Origin: Gammaproteobacteria bacterium
GTDB lineage: Bacteria > Pseudomonadota > Gammaproteobacteria > GRL18
Assembly (NCBI GenBank): GCA_016744995.1
Contig: JADGDG010000005.1
Coordinates: 62,001-126,000, forward strand
Length of the DNA stretch: 64,000 nt
Reading direction: 5' to 3'
Below, one piece after another: positions 8,888-18,381 of this stretch. The translations under genes and the position numbers were made by a program. A model generated the notes under the pieces. It searched no databases and was not told the origin of the DNA. It saw nothing but the letters and a program-made list of their open reading frames with translations. Numbering within the stretch: the stretch's first letter is position 1; each line of letters begins with the position of its first letter.

Positions 8888-9766
8888 ATGCTACCAAACT
8901 TCTTAGTCGTGGGGTGTCAAAAATGTGCAACAACATCTTTACATTATTACTTAAGACAACACCCGAATATTTATTTGCCAGAGGGGAAAGAAACAAAATA
9001 TTTTGTAATGGATGAACGGTATGAATTAGGAATTGAAAGTTATGAAAAAAATTTTGAGAATGTGGAGTCTGAAGTTGCTATAGGAGAAGTTGATCCTGAC
9101 TATATGTATTTTAAAAATGCACTGCCACGCTTAGCTAAAGATGTTGATTTATCTAATTTAAAATTGATCTTCATTTTGAGAAATCCAGTCGAAAGAGCAT
9201 TTTCTCACTATTTAATGACTTATCGAAGAGGATTTGAATCGGAAACCTTCAATAAAGCACTTTCTTTAGAAGAAAATAGAATACAAAAAGACTATTTTTC
9301 GCGTATGCATTATAGTTATGTTGAACGGGGTTATTATATACAACAAATAAAAAGATTTGAAAAATATATCAATAAATCAAAAATGCATTTTATCCTTACA
9401 GATGAACTTAAAGTTAATAGGGAAAAAGTATTAAAGGATTGTTTTAGCTTCTTAGAAGTTGATACAAGTTTTGGTGGGTACGAAAAGAAGAAAAACTATC
9501 ATAAGGGGCAGATACCAAGAAGTGAGTTCTTGCTTAATTCAATCGTAAATAAAAATGATAGCTTAATAAAAAAAATAATTAGGATTGTTTTACCTAATGA
9601 TAAGTTTAGAAAAAAAATAAGATCTAAAGTACTAAGTCTGAATGAAAAAGATAACAATATGGTAATTGATCAAAAAACTAAAGAGAGTCTTATAGATAGA
9701 TTTAAAAAACCAAATAATGAATTACAAGATTATATAGATAAAAATCTGGAACATTGGAATAGATAA
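8888..9766 (+). CDS. PAPS-dependent sulfotransferase of the polysaccharide locus
   Basis: 292 residues from the ATG at 8888, which follows AGGTG by four bases; an upstream ATG at 8864 would add eight residues and has no ribosome binding site. The 5'-phosphosulfate loop (GCQKCATTSLHYYLRQHPNI) and the 3'-phosphate motif (IFILRNPVERAFSHY) of the heparan/carbohydrate sulfotransferase family are both clear. It probably transfers sulfate from PAPS to a sugar of the exopolysaccharide. Cytoplasmic. The acceptor is not predictable. The gene lies between the flippase and the polymerase. Confidence 0.87.
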   Translation: MLPNFLVVGCQKCATTSLHYYLRQHPNIYLPEGKETKYFVMDERYELGIESYEKNFENVESEVAIGEVDPDYMYFKNALPRLAKDVDLSNLKLIFILRNPVERAFSHYLMTYRRGFESETFNKALSLEENRIQKDYFSRMHYSYVERGYYIQQIKRFEKYINKSKMHFILTDELKVNREKVLKDCFSFLEVDTSFGGYEKKKNYHKGQIPRSEFLLNSIVNKNDSLIKKIIRIVLPNDKFRKKIRSKVLSLNEKDNNMVIDQKTKESLIDRFKKPNNELQDYIDKNLEHWNR

Positions 9767-9768
9767 TT

Positions 9769-11109
9769 TTGACGTACCTTATACTATTCTCACCTATTTT
9801 ATTATTATTAGGCTCTTTATGGGTGTCATTTGCTTTCAAATATAAAGCTGTTGCCCTGATAATTGTAATGTTTTTTTTCGAAAATTTGTTTTTTATTACA
9901 GATCTGGGAATTGGTAGCCGCTTCCTCTCAGATATCTCTTTAGCACTTATGATTCCTATCATATTGCTAAGATCGAAAAAAATTTTTTTTTGTATAAAAA
10001 TCAAGTGGGACAATTATTGTTGGCTAGTAATTATTTTCATTATTATTGTGCTTTTATCACTTATAATAAGTTCTTATCTTCAGTATGGTCAACCTCTTTC
10101 TATAGGCTTATTACCAGTTCGTAAATACCTACTAATCTTTAGCCTTTTTTTTGCAATTGCACTAGGAATGGATAAACGTGACTTATATCTATTTTTTAGA
10201 TATCTTGCTTATACGGGAGTATTTGTATCAGTCTTGACAATAATTGACGTCATCTTATTTGGTGGCGGAACTATTTTTTCCCAATATTTTGCAATTGGTC
10301 AAACAAGAGGGGGTGATATACGATTACATATAGCTACGTTTTTAGTTGCCTATTCCATTATATACTCTTTAATTATATTTTATGAGTCAAAAAGATCATC
10401 TATAAAAATCAAATACTTATTAATGATGCTAATTTGTATAGTCAACTTAATATTCATCATTCAAACCAGAGCTGCCATATTAGGGGTGGTTATAACCATG
10501 GCATGGTATTATTTTAGAAATATAAATATTAATAAAGCACTTATAATAATACTAATAATATTGTTTATAATATCATCAAGCTTTTTTATTGGTTCAGAAT
10601 ATAATTTTAAAGACTCTAAAATAGGAAGTTTTGTTAGCCTTTCATTAGATGAAATTGGGAGTGATGCTGGTAATTTTTCTATCAGGGAAAATTCATTTGA
10701 ATATTTCTATAAATTTACATCTGAAAATTCACCTTTTTGGGGTTTAGGTGTTTTTAGTGAATCAAACTTTCCACATAATCCGATAAATATAGCAGGTGAA
10801 AAATATTTGTATTTTTTGGCAGATATTAACGGTTTTTCTACTTATTTTAATTTTGGAATTCCAGGTGTTTTTCTTCTTTTATTTGTAACGTATAAAAGTT
10901 TTAGGAGAGTTATATCGATAAAATTCAATATAACTTCGGATGAACCAGAAAAAATTTTATCAATTGTAGTTTTTTATTTGCTATTGTATATTCTTGTAAC
11001 ACCAACTCTAGATAATTTGTTGGTTGAAAATAAATTGTTCTATACGGGTATATTATTTTATTTTTTAAGTGGATACTATAATCTTTATGAAAAAAAGTCA
11101 TATGATTGA
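9769..11109 (+). CDS. Wzy/O-antigen ligase-like polymerase
   Basis: 446 residues with ten or more membrane helices and a large loop before the last ones, the usual plan of the Wzy_C family. It would polymerise repeat units at the outer face of the inner membrane. The start is TTG at 9769, the only initiator preceding the first helix and two bases after the sulfotransferase stop. Proteins of this family diverge quickly, so it could also be a ligase. It overlaps the start of the following glycosyltransferase. Confidence 0.78.
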   Translation: MTYLILFSPILLLLGSLWVSFAFKYKAVALIIVMFFFENLFFITDLGIGSRFLSDISLALMIPIILLRSKKIFFCIKIKWDNYCWLVIIFIIIVLLSLIISSYLQYGQPLSIGLLPVRKYLLIFSLFFAIALGMDKRDLYLFFRYLAYTGVFVSVLTIIDVILFGGGTIFSQYFAIGQTRGGDIRLHIATFLVAYSIIYSLIIFYESKRSSIKIKYLLMMLICIVNLIFIIQTRAAILGVVITMAWYYFRNININKALIIILIILFIISSSFFIGSEYNFKDSKIGSFVSLSLDEIGSDAGNFSIRENSFEYFYKFTSENSPFWGLGVFSESNFPHNPINIAGEKYLYFLADINGFSTYFNFGIPGVFLLLFVTYKSFRRVISIKFNITSDEPEKILSIVVFYLLLYILVTPTLDNLLVENKLFYTGILFYFLSGYYNLYEKKSYD

Positions 11110-11983
11110 AAGTACGACTGTTATAATTGTTTTGTATTATTCAAAACATTTGTTAAAAGCTTTAATTAGCAATATTTTAGATACAATGGATAATGTTGGT
11201 GAGATAATTTTAGTTGATAATAGTAATGAAAATCTGCTTGATTACGAGACAAATATTGTAAAAATACTAACTCCAAAAGAAAATATTGGATATGGAGGTG
11301 CAATTAATTACGGTGTTAAATTTGCCAAAAATGAAATGATTTTAATTATTAACCCTGATATTTATTTGGAGAAATTTTCTATTCCACGTGAATTAAATGT
11401 TGATGGTAGTTTTGTTTTATCTGCTATGCCTAATGAATGGAGTAAAATGAGAGCTTTTCCTACAGTTTTCAATGATGTGTTGATGTTTTCATTTGGTTAT
11501 TTAGGTAAAATTTTTAAGTTTTTAAAAGATAATTTTAAAAAAATTTATATTGATGATAGTTTGAATATACAAGCAGTTGATTGGGTAAGTGGCTCTTTGA
11601 TACTTACAAATAAGAAAACAATGCTAACTTTAAACGGATTTGATGAAGGCTATTTTCTTTTTTATGAGGAAGTTGACTTTTGTAAACGTGCATCAATAAA
11701 AAATATACCTGTTTATATTACAAAAAATATAACTTTTAGTAGTAATCAGGGGACAGCCTCGGCAGCTGATGTAAGTGAAATAAAACATAAATCATGTATT
11801 GAATCAGCTCAAAAATATCATAAGCTGTATAATGGCCAGACCTTAACAAAGTTTCTATTTCTTTTCGTTAAACTGTTTTCTTTTTTCGTATATCGAGGAT
11901 TAAGACTTCTCTCTATCTATGTGAAAACTTCAAAAATTACTAATAAAGCAAAGCAATACTCGATTTATTATGACAATATTTAG
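11102..11983 (+). CDS. Family 2 glycosyltransferase (rhamnosyltransferase-like)
   Basis: 293 residues from the ATG at 11102. The GT-A fold is visible in TVIIVLYYS, ILVDNSNENL, NIGYGGAINYGVKFA and the metal-binding LIINPDIYL (DxD-like). The acceptor region WVSGSLILTNKKTM ... GFDEGYFLFYEEVDFCKR is typical of rhamnosyltransferase-like enzymes. Upstream in-frame starts (GTG 11069, ATG 11087) lie inside the polymerase gene and cannot be excluded. It adds one sugar of the repeat unit on the cytoplasmic face. Donor and acceptor are unknown. Confidence 0.85.
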   Translation: MIESTTVIIVLYYSKHLLKALISNILDTMDNVGEIILVDNSNENLLDYETNIVKILTPKENIGYGGAINYGVKFAKNEMILIINPDIYLEKFSIPRELNVDGSFVLSAMPNEWSKMRAFPTVFNDVLMFSFGYLGKIFKFLKDNFKKIYIDDSLNIQAVDWVSGSLILTNKKTMLTLNGFDEGYFLFYEEVDFCKRASIKNIPVYITKNITFSSNQGTASAADVSEIKHKSCIESAQKYHKLYNGQTLTKFLFLFVKLFSFFVYRGLRLLSIYVKTSKITNKAKQYSIYYDNI

Positions 11984-11998
11984 GTTTTTTTGGTTGAT

Positions 11999-13105
11999 AT
12001 GATTAAAATTACACATATTGTTTGGGATCTTGATATTGGAGGTACTCAAACTTATTTGAACACACTACTTAAATATCAAAGTCGATATGAGGATGTCTGT
12101 TTATCTTTAATTGTTTTAAAAAATAAAGGAGCTTTATCAAAAGATGTTGAACGTTATGTTACTCAAGTAAATTATGTGGGTATGAAAAATGGCTTGAACT
12201 TTTTTTTAGGTTTTAAATTATTGTTTTATATTTTTTCTCATAGCCCTTCATTGTTACATGCTCATACTTGTAATGTGTTAACTCAATTTATGCTTTTTGT
12301 GTGTGGTAAGCCATATGTCTATACAGAACATGGTGCTGGTGTTGATAAAGATCGTAAAAAAGGGCGCATTACATATCAATATTTTAGACGTAGGATAAGT
12401 CTTTTTCTTGCGGTTTCTAAAGATATGAAATATAAAATGTTAGCGATAGAACCAAGAAATAAAAATAAAATCCTTACAATATATAATGGTGTTGATGTAA
12501 ATAAAGTTCATTCTATATTACCTGTGGATAAAAATGAAATACCAAAAGAAGTCTTTAAATTTAAATACCGAATTGGTTTTATTGGACGATTATCTAAAGT
12601 AAAACGAGTTGATTTGTTTATTAATGTTGCAAAAAAAATAGTTGAAAAAAGAAATGATATTTGTTTTGTAATTGTTGGTGATGGTGAACAAAGAATATTC
12701 TTAGAGAAAATGGTTTTTGATTTAGGTTTAACTAGTAGAATTTTTTTTCTTGGGTTCAGAAAAAATTCTATTGCTATAATGAAAATATTTGACTTATATC
12801 TTTTAACTTCAAAGTTTGAATCTTTTGGTCTAGTTGCTGCTGAAGCAATGGCTTCTAATGTTCCAGTTGTTAGTGTTGACATATGTGCCTTGTCTGAAAT
12901 TATTGAAAATAAAAAAGAGGGGGTTTTAGTTTCTAGTAAAAACCCGGAAGTGATTTCAAATAAAGTTCTTCAATTGTTATCTAATGGACAAATAATGAAA
13001 AAATATACAGAAAATGCGATGATTAAAGTAACACAAAATTTTGATATAAAAGTTACGGCAAGAAAATTAATTGAACAATATAAGATAATCTTATGTCTAA
13101 AATAA
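11999..13105 (+). CDS. Family 4 glycosyltransferase
   Basis: 368 residues from the ATG at 11999 (a TTG at 11990 would add three). The N-terminal Rossmann half begins KITHIVWDLDIGGTQTYLN, the glycine-rich loop for the donor. The C-terminal half has FIGRLSKVKRVDLFI, IVGDGEQR and the E-x7-E motif in FESFGLVAAEAMASNVPVV. This is the GT-B fold retaining type. It is in the A+T-rich block and probably translated with its neighbours. Sugar specificity cannot be read from sequence. Confidence 0.86.
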   Translation: MIKITHIVWDLDIGGTQTYLNTLLKYQSRYEDVCLSLIVLKNKGALSKDVERYVTQVNYVGMKNGLNFFLGFKLLFYIFSHSPSLLHAHTCNVLTQFMLFVCGKPYVYTEHGAGVDKDRKKGRITYQYFRRRISLFLAVSKDMKYKMLAIEPRNKNKILTIYNGVDVNKVHSILPVDKNEIPKEVFKFKYRIGFIGRLSKVKRVDLFINVAKKIVEKRNDICFVIVGDGEQRIFLEKMVFDLGLTSRIFFLGFRKNSIAIMKIFDLYLLTSKFESFGLVAAEAMASNVPVVSVDICALSEIIENKKEGVLVSSKNPEVISNKVLQLLSNGQIMKKYTENAMIKVTQNFDIKVTARKLIEQYKIILCLK

Positions 13106-13149
13106 ATATAGTTTTTTTTTGTAAATTGTTTGTTTAATTTAGGTTAATT

Positions 13150-14421
13150 ATGAATATTTTTCTTTCCAATTACCGCTATTTTATTTCAGGTGGCCCTGAA
13201 CGCTATTTATTTAATGTAAAGATGGCATTGCAAGAAAAAGGACATAATATTATCCCTTTTTCGATTAATTATTCAAAGAATGTCAAGTCTCAATACTCTA
13301 GATACTTTGTTTCTCCTCTGGGAGATGAAAGTGAAGTTTATTTTGATCAACAAAAGAAAACTCCAAAAACAATTTTTAAGACATTTTCAAGACTTTTTTA
13401 CTCTTATGAAGTTGAAAAATCTGTAGAATGTTTGATCTCAGAACGTAAACCCGATATTGCATACATTCTTCATTATTTACGCAAAATGTCGCCATCTCTA
13501 TTGGTAGGGTTAAAAAAAAGAGGGGTGCCTATTGTCGTTAGATTATCTGACTTTGCAATGTTGTGTCCTCAAGCTCATTGTTTGAGAGAAGGTAAGCCTT
13601 GCACCCTTTGTGTGAATGGAAGTCTTTTCCCAAGTATACAAAATAAATGCCTTAAGAATAGTTATATCGTTTCTACTTTAAATGCTTTGGCAACTTGGTA
13701 TCACAGAAGAAAAAAATATTTTGAACTTATTGACCGATTTGTATGCACTAATGATTTTATGTATAAAATGATGAAGGATTCGGGTTTTCCAGAAGAAAAA
13801 TTGTTTTGCTTACCAACATTTACAGACGTTTCTTTTTTTGAACCAAATGAAAATTATAAAAAATCAAACTATATTATTTATTCTGGTCGAATTGAACCTT
13901 TAAAAGGATTACATGTATTAATTGATGCACTGAATTTATTAAAAAATAAAGGGTTAACTATCCAACTAAAAATTGCGGGCACTGGTGATCATGAATATGA
14001 AAAGAATTGCCGCTCTAAAATAAAAGAATATGGTTTGGATTCATCAATTTCATTTTTAGGAATGGTTGACTCAGTAATACTAAAAGATCAATTAAAAAGT
14101 GCATTGCTCTCTGTTGTACCTTCTGTCTGGTTTGAAAATTTGCCAAATACTATTATTGAAAGTTATGCTTGCGGTACGCCTGTTTTAGCTTCAAATCTGG
14201 GTACGCTATCGTCTTGTGTAATTGATAAAAAAACTGGCTTCTTATTTAATTGTGGTGATTCATCTGATTTGGCTGATAAAATTGAGTATTGTTTATTAAA
14301 TAAAAAGGAATTATCAGAAATTTCTAAGTGTTGTCGTCAGAAAGCACTTGATACATATTCATCTAAACAACATATAGCTTCTTTAGAAAAACTTTTTAAG
14401 GATGTCATTAATAATAAATAA
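13150..14421 (+). CDS. Family 4 glycosyltransferase with Cys-rich insertion
   Basis: 423 residues. N-terminal donor loop is NYRYFISGGPERYLFNV; C-terminal motifs are IIYSGRIEPLKGLHVLIDAL, IAGTGDHEYE and PNTIIESYACGTPVLAS. A segment with four closely spaced cysteines (CPQAHCLREGKPCTLCVNG, about residue 140-157) is common in a subgroup of GT4 enzymes and may bind metal. It is the last complete gene of the A+T-rich block; the next open frame is a fragment of another GT4 gene. Confidence 0.86.
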   Translation: MNIFLSNYRYFISGGPERYLFNVKMALQEKGHNIIPFSINYSKNVKSQYSRYFVSPLGDESEVYFDQQKKTPKTIFKTFSRLFYSYEVEKSVECLISERKPDIAYILHYLRKMSPSLLVGLKKRGVPIVVRLSDFAMLCPQAHCLREGKPCTLCVNGSLFPSIQNKCLKNSYIVSTLNALATWYHRRKKYFELIDRFVCTNDFMYKMMKDSGFPEEKLFCLPTFTDVSFFEPNENYKKSNYIIYSGRIEPLKGLHVLIDALNLLKNKGLTIQLKIAGTGDHEYEKNCRSKIKEYGLDSSISFLGMVDSVILKDQLKSALLSVVPSVWFENLPNTIIESYACGTPVLASNLGTLSSCVIDKKTGFLFNCGDSSDLADKIEYCLLNKKELSEISKCCRQKALDTYSSKQHIASLEKLFKDVINNK

Positions 14422-14454
14422 ATACAACATTACTTTTGGATATATTTTGTTTTT

Positions 14455-14712
14455 ATGTCAAGAAAGCCTGTCATTGGTTCAGATATTAGCGGTATTCCTG
14501 AATTAATCAATGAAAAGGTTGATGGCTTTATTTTTCAGCCGGGTGATTCGGATGGATTATCTGACAAAATTCAGTGGATCTGGTCTAATCGTGATAAAGC
14601 CAAAGCAATGGGGCTAAAGGGCCGAAAAAAAGTGGAAGAAAAATTTAATGCTGAAGTTCATTATGAAGGGCTAGTGGCTATTTATAATTCTGTACTTGAA
14701 TCTTCTATTTAA
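14455..14712 (+). pseudogene. C-terminal fragment of a family 4 glycosyltransferase
   Basis: 85 codons corresponding only to the last quarter of a GT4 enzyme: RKPVIGSDISGIPELI, then VDGFIFQPGDSDGLSDKI and a C-terminal helix. The donor-binding N-terminal half and the first glutamate of the E-x7-E motif are missing. It starts 33 bases after the preceding complete GT4 and has no ribosome binding site. Base composition is less A+T-rich than the genes before it. It is best read as the beheaded remnant of a native glycosyltransferase at the right junction of a replaced gene block. Confidence 0.75.
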
Positions 14713-14724
14713 GGAAAAATCTTA

Positions 14725-15828
14725 GTGAAAGTTTTTGTAACAGGTACAAGAGGTATTCCAGATATCCCTGGTGGTGTTGAAAGCCACTGTCAGCAACTTT
14801 ATCCATTGATCATTGATCAGGGGCATGAGGTTAAACTCAGTCGTCGTAAACCTTATGTGTCAGTATGCTTAAAAGAGTGGTCTGGTATTCAATTTGTTGA
14901 TAATTTCACCCCAAGAAAAAAAAGTATTGAGGCGATAGTTCATACATTTATTGCTATTTTAGAGGCAAAGAAATGGGGGGCTGATGTTATTCATATTCAT
15001 GCTATTGGCCCTGCTATCATGGTGCCATTTGCGCGATTGCTTGGCTTAAAAGTAGTTATCACCAATCATGGACCGGATTATGATCGTGATAAGTGGGGTA
15101 AATTAGCAAAATTTGTACTTCGCACAGGGGAAAAACTGGGGGGAATGTTCGCTAATGAAGTGATTGTAATTTCTGAAGTGATCCAAAAAATTATTCATGG
15201 CCGCTGTCATAGGGACAGTCACCTGATTTATAATGGCGTACCCATCCCAAAAAAATCTCACTCAACCTCTTATATTGATTCTTTAGATCTTGTTGCAGGA
15301 GGTTATATTCTGGCTGTGGCTCGATTTGTTCCGGAGAAAGGTTTTCATGATTTAATTAACGCCTATAATCAGTCGGGTTTAACCTGTAAACTGGTTTTGG
15401 CTGGTGATTCAGATCATGAGGATGATTATAGTCGCAATCTTAAAAAAATGGCGGCTGAAAATTCTAATATTGTTTTGACTGGATATATTACCGGGGATGA
15501 TTTGCATCAGATTTTTTCTCATGCCCGGTTATTTGTTTTGCCCTCCTATCATGAAGGTTTACCCATCGCACTATTGGAAGCATTAAGTTATGGCTTAATT
15601 CCTCTGGTTTCTGATATTCCTGCTAATTTGGAAGTGAAGATTGATCCGCTTTATTATTTTCATTGTAGGAATGTTGATCATTTAAAAGATAAATTAATTC
15701 ACTTGTGGGACTATAATTTTTCAAACGATGATAGAGAACAATTAATTGAATTTGTAAAAAATAAATATAACTGGCATAAGATAGCGAAACAAACCATTGA
15801 AGTCTATCGGTCTGTATTAAAAAAATAA
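14725..15828 (+). CDS. Family 4 glycosyltransferase
   Basis: 367 residues from GTG at 14725, preceded by AAGGA. Donor-loop motif KVFVTGTRGIPDIPGGVESH, typical of GT4 enzymes in which GTRGIP...GGVE starts the protein. C-terminal motifs are ILAVARFVPEKGFHDLI, LVLAGDSDHEDDY and PSYHEGLPIALLEALSYGL. It adds a sugar of the repeat unit in the cytoplasm. Base composition matches the flanking chromosome rather than the A+T-rich block to its left. Confidence 0.88.
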   Translation: MKVFVTGTRGIPDIPGGVESHCQQLYPLIIDQGHEVKLSRRKPYVSVCLKEWSGIQFVDNFTPRKKSIEAIVHTFIAILEAKKWGADVIHIHAIGPAIMVPFARLLGLKVVITNHGPDYDRDKWGKLAKFVLRTGEKLGGMFANEVIVISEVIQKIIHGRCHRDSHLIYNGVPIPKKSHSTSYIDSLDLVAGGYILAVARFVPEKGFHDLINAYNQSGLTCKLVLAGDSDHEDDYSRNLKKMAAENSNIVLTGYITGDDLHQIFSHARLFVLPSYHEGLPIALLEALSYGLIPLVSDIPANLEVKIDPLYYFHCRNVDHLKDKLIHLWDYNFSNDDREQLIEFVKNKYNWHKIAKQTIEVYRSVLKK

Positions 15829-15838
15829 TGGAATTATT

Positions 15839-17029
15839 ATGAACAGTACTAACAATGATACTCAAATTGAAAGGGCAGGTATGCCTACTGATGTGTCCAT
15901 TATCACGACTTATCGCTGTCAAATGCGTTGTAAAATGTGTGATATTTGGGATCACCCCACTAGAAAAAATGAAGAGATAAAACCTGAAGATCTGGAAATG
16001 TTGCCAAAATTTAAATTTGCTAATATTACAGGGGGAGAGCCGTTTGTACGTCTGGATCTTGAAGATATTATTGAGGTGATGTATACCAAAGCGGAACGAA
16101 TTGTTATCTCGACATCGGGTTGGCATACTAAAAAAATTCTTAAATTGGCTGAACGTTTTCCGAATATTGGTATTAGAGTGAGCATTGAAGGCTTGCCTAT
16201 TATGAATGATGACTTAAGGGGGCGGGAAGGTGGTTTTGATAGAGGGATTCGAACTCTACTCTCTTTAAAAGAAATGGGTATCAATGATATTGGTTTTGGT
16301 CAGACTGTTTCAAATAAAAATTCCCATGATTTGATCCCTTTATATGAATTATCAAAGAGTTTAGGTATGGAGTTTGCCACGGCATCATTTCATAATTCAT
16401 TTTATTTTCATCGGGATGATAATATTGTCACCAATATTGATGAGGTCACGGCTAATTTTTCTGAACTCATTGAACGCTTAATGAAAGAGAATAAACCCAA
16501 ATCCTGGTTTCGTGCTTTTTTTAATCTTGGGCTCATCAATTACATTCGTGGTAATCCAAGGATGCTGCCCTGTGAGGCGGGTACGGCAAACTTTTTTATT
16601 GAACCCAATGGTGATGTTTATTCTTGTAATGGTCTGGAAGAAAGGTACTGGAAAGAGACCATGGGTAACATTAAAGAATGTACTTCCTTTGAAGAGTTAT
16701 GGTTCAGTGAGCAAGCTGAGCAAGTAAGGCAAAAGGTTAAAACATGTCCTAAAAATTGTTGGATGGTAGGCACAGCTGCGCCAGTTATGAAGAAGTATAT
16801 TTCACATCCTTCTAAATGGGTTTTGAAAAATAAAGTAAAATCACTAATGGGTCGATCAATTTGTACAGATACCGTGCCTATATGTTCTGTGGGACAAGAT
16901 CCACTACAGGGGGATTTAAGAGGCGGTAATAATCTGATATCAAATATCCAGGCTTCTGGTTTAATCAATGACATGCCTGATGATGAACGATTAAAATTAA
17001 TTGATGAAATTGAATCAGAGAATGCATGA
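15839..17029 (+). CDS. Radical SAM protein with SPASM-like C-terminus
   Basis: 396 residues. The radical SAM [4Fe-4S] motif is C27-x3-C31-x2-C34 (TTYRCQMRCKMCDIW), and the SAM-binding glycine motif ITGGEPFVR follows. The C-terminal third holds further cysteines (LPCEAGTANFF, DVYSCNGLEE, KTCPKNCWM) arranged like a SPASM/twitch auxiliary cluster domain. It begins 11 bases after a glycosyltransferase, so it probably belongs to the same operon and may modify a sugar, lipid carrier or peptide. The substrate is unknown. A short peptide substrate gene was looked for and not seen nearby. Confidence 0.82.
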   Translation: MNSTNNDTQIERAGMPTDVSIITTYRCQMRCKMCDIWDHPTRKNEEIKPEDLEMLPKFKFANITGGEPFVRLDLEDIIEVMYTKAERIVISTSGWHTKKILKLAERFPNIGIRVSIEGLPIMNDDLRGREGGFDRGIRTLLSLKEMGINDIGFGQTVSNKNSHDLIPLYELSKSLGMEFATASFHNSFYFHRDDNIVTNIDEVTANFSELIERLMKENKPKSWFRAFFNLGLINYIRGNPRMLPCEAGTANFFIEPNGDVYSCNGLEERYWKETMGNIKECTSFEELWFSEQAEQVRQKVKTCPKNCWMVGTAAPVMKKYISHPSKWVLKNKVKSLMGRSICTDTVPICSVGQDPLQGDLRGGNNLISNIQASGLINDMPDDERLKLIDEIESENA

Positions 17030-17070
17030 TTTGGGAATAATGTGATTGCTATTGTTTTGAGTTAAAAGAA

Positions 17071-17129
17071 AGTCTGTTGTCAGTAGTTGGTAGTTGATAG
17101 TTGGTTGTCAAAATCTACAGACTACAGAT
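17071..17129. repeat. Heptamer repeat with inverted ends at the right edge of the polysaccharide locus
   Basis: AGTCTGTTGTC at the left, then TAGTTGG, TAGTTGA, TAGTTGG tandem units, and the inverse ctACAGACTACAG at the right. It is the same family as the arrays at 2044, 2611, 3419 and 5909. The element follows the last gene of the locus by about 40 bases. Confidence 0.75.
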
Positions 17130-17177
17130 AATTTATACCTTATGTCATCCATTACAAGTTCATAGCAATTCGTATAA

Positions 17178-17971
17178 CTAGATGTAGTCAATCAGGAAGT
17201 AGCACTGGAGATGCTGAAGAATAATGGCCTGACGGTTGAATTAGCCATCAATGGTCAGCAGGTATTGGATACCTTGTCCAGACAGGATTTTGATGGAGTC
17301 TTAATGCACTGCCAAATGCTTGTTATAGATGGTTATACTGCTACTCATAAAATACGTCAACAGCTGCATTTAAAAAACTTGCCTATTATTGCAATGACTG
17401 CTAATAATATGAGTGGTGACAGGGAACAGTATTAGATGCTGGAATGAATGATCAGATACTTAAGCCTGTTAAAGTGAAGGATATGTTTTCTATTGTGGCA
17501 AAATGGGTAAAACCTGCCCATCGTGTTAATAAGTCTCAAGTACCTTTAGAAAATATCATTTTAAAGAACAAACCAATTGAAAAAACGGATGAAATAGATG
17601 TGGAACAACAATTTTTAGGCTTAAAAGGGATTGATATTGCTGATGGTTTAGAATTGACTCAGCAAAACACTGCACTTTATTCAAAATTACTGCTTATTTT
17701 TCAACAAAGTCAAAATGAGTTTAGCGCTCAATGCGATCAGGCCATACAAAAGGATGACAATTTAAAGGAAGTGCATTACCTTGCCCATTCTCTAAAAGGC
17801 GCAGCAGGCTCAATTGGAGCAAATAAGCTACAGAAAAAAGCTCTGGATCTGGAGCTAGCCTGTCAGTCAGAAGAATTTGACGATAATTTGTTGTCTATTG
17901 TCATAGCTGAACTGGATATTGTTTTATCTGGGATTGAAATGTATAAAAATTCTAATTTACGTGAGTTTTAG
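17178..17971 (+). pseudogene. Broken REC-HPt tail of a hybrid histidine kinase
   Basis: The frame opens right after a stop at 17175-17177 with VNQEVALEMLKNNG, the start of a receiver domain that has lost its first strand and acidic pair. The phosphoacceptor position reads VLMHCQM, so the expected Asp is His. A single-base deletion near 17430 breaks the frame between SGDREQ and LDAGMNDQILKPV. The second frame then continues through an HPt domain with the phosphotransfer His in HYLAHSLKGAAGS. All these defects mean it is almost certainly not functional as a phosphorelay module. Confidence 0.82.
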
Positions 17972-17989
17972 TTTTAAAATCAGTGGCTT

Positions 17990-18220
17990 AACATAATAAA
18001 ACATATTTGTATCGAACGCTTTAATCGTACAGCCAGACATGAATGGTTAGATTTACACCTATTTAAAAGCATTAAACAAGCTCAATCACTGGCGACAAAA
18101 TGGCTTTGGACTTACAATAATGAAAGGCCACATACTACTATTGGTGGAATACCACCCAGACAATTTCTAGCAATGGCATAATCTCTACTTTTAACTTCGG
18201 TTATTAATGGGGGGATTACA
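17990..18220 (+). mobile_element. Tail of an IS3-family transposase with probable right inverted repeat
   Basis: Codons up to the stop at 18179-18181 read as the C-terminus of an IS3-type OrfB integrase (CIERFNRTARHEWLDL, WTYNNERPHTTIGG, PPRQFLAMA). About 27 bases later TGGGGGGATTACA (18208-18220) looks like the terminal inverted repeat. The rest of the element, including its left end, is absent. The remnant lies between the broken REC-HPt gene and a kinase without a sensor region. Confidence 0.8.
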
Positions 18221-18381
18221 ATGCCAAAATTACTGCACCACTTGTGTCTATAGTTAAAACTGAAAGAATTTCCAATAGGTCACTTTTTAGTCACTTTTAT
18301 ATCTTATAATTATAATTACATGCTCATCAAGTATGAATAGATAAAAACTGCTTACAAATTACATTTTTTGGTTAAACATGT

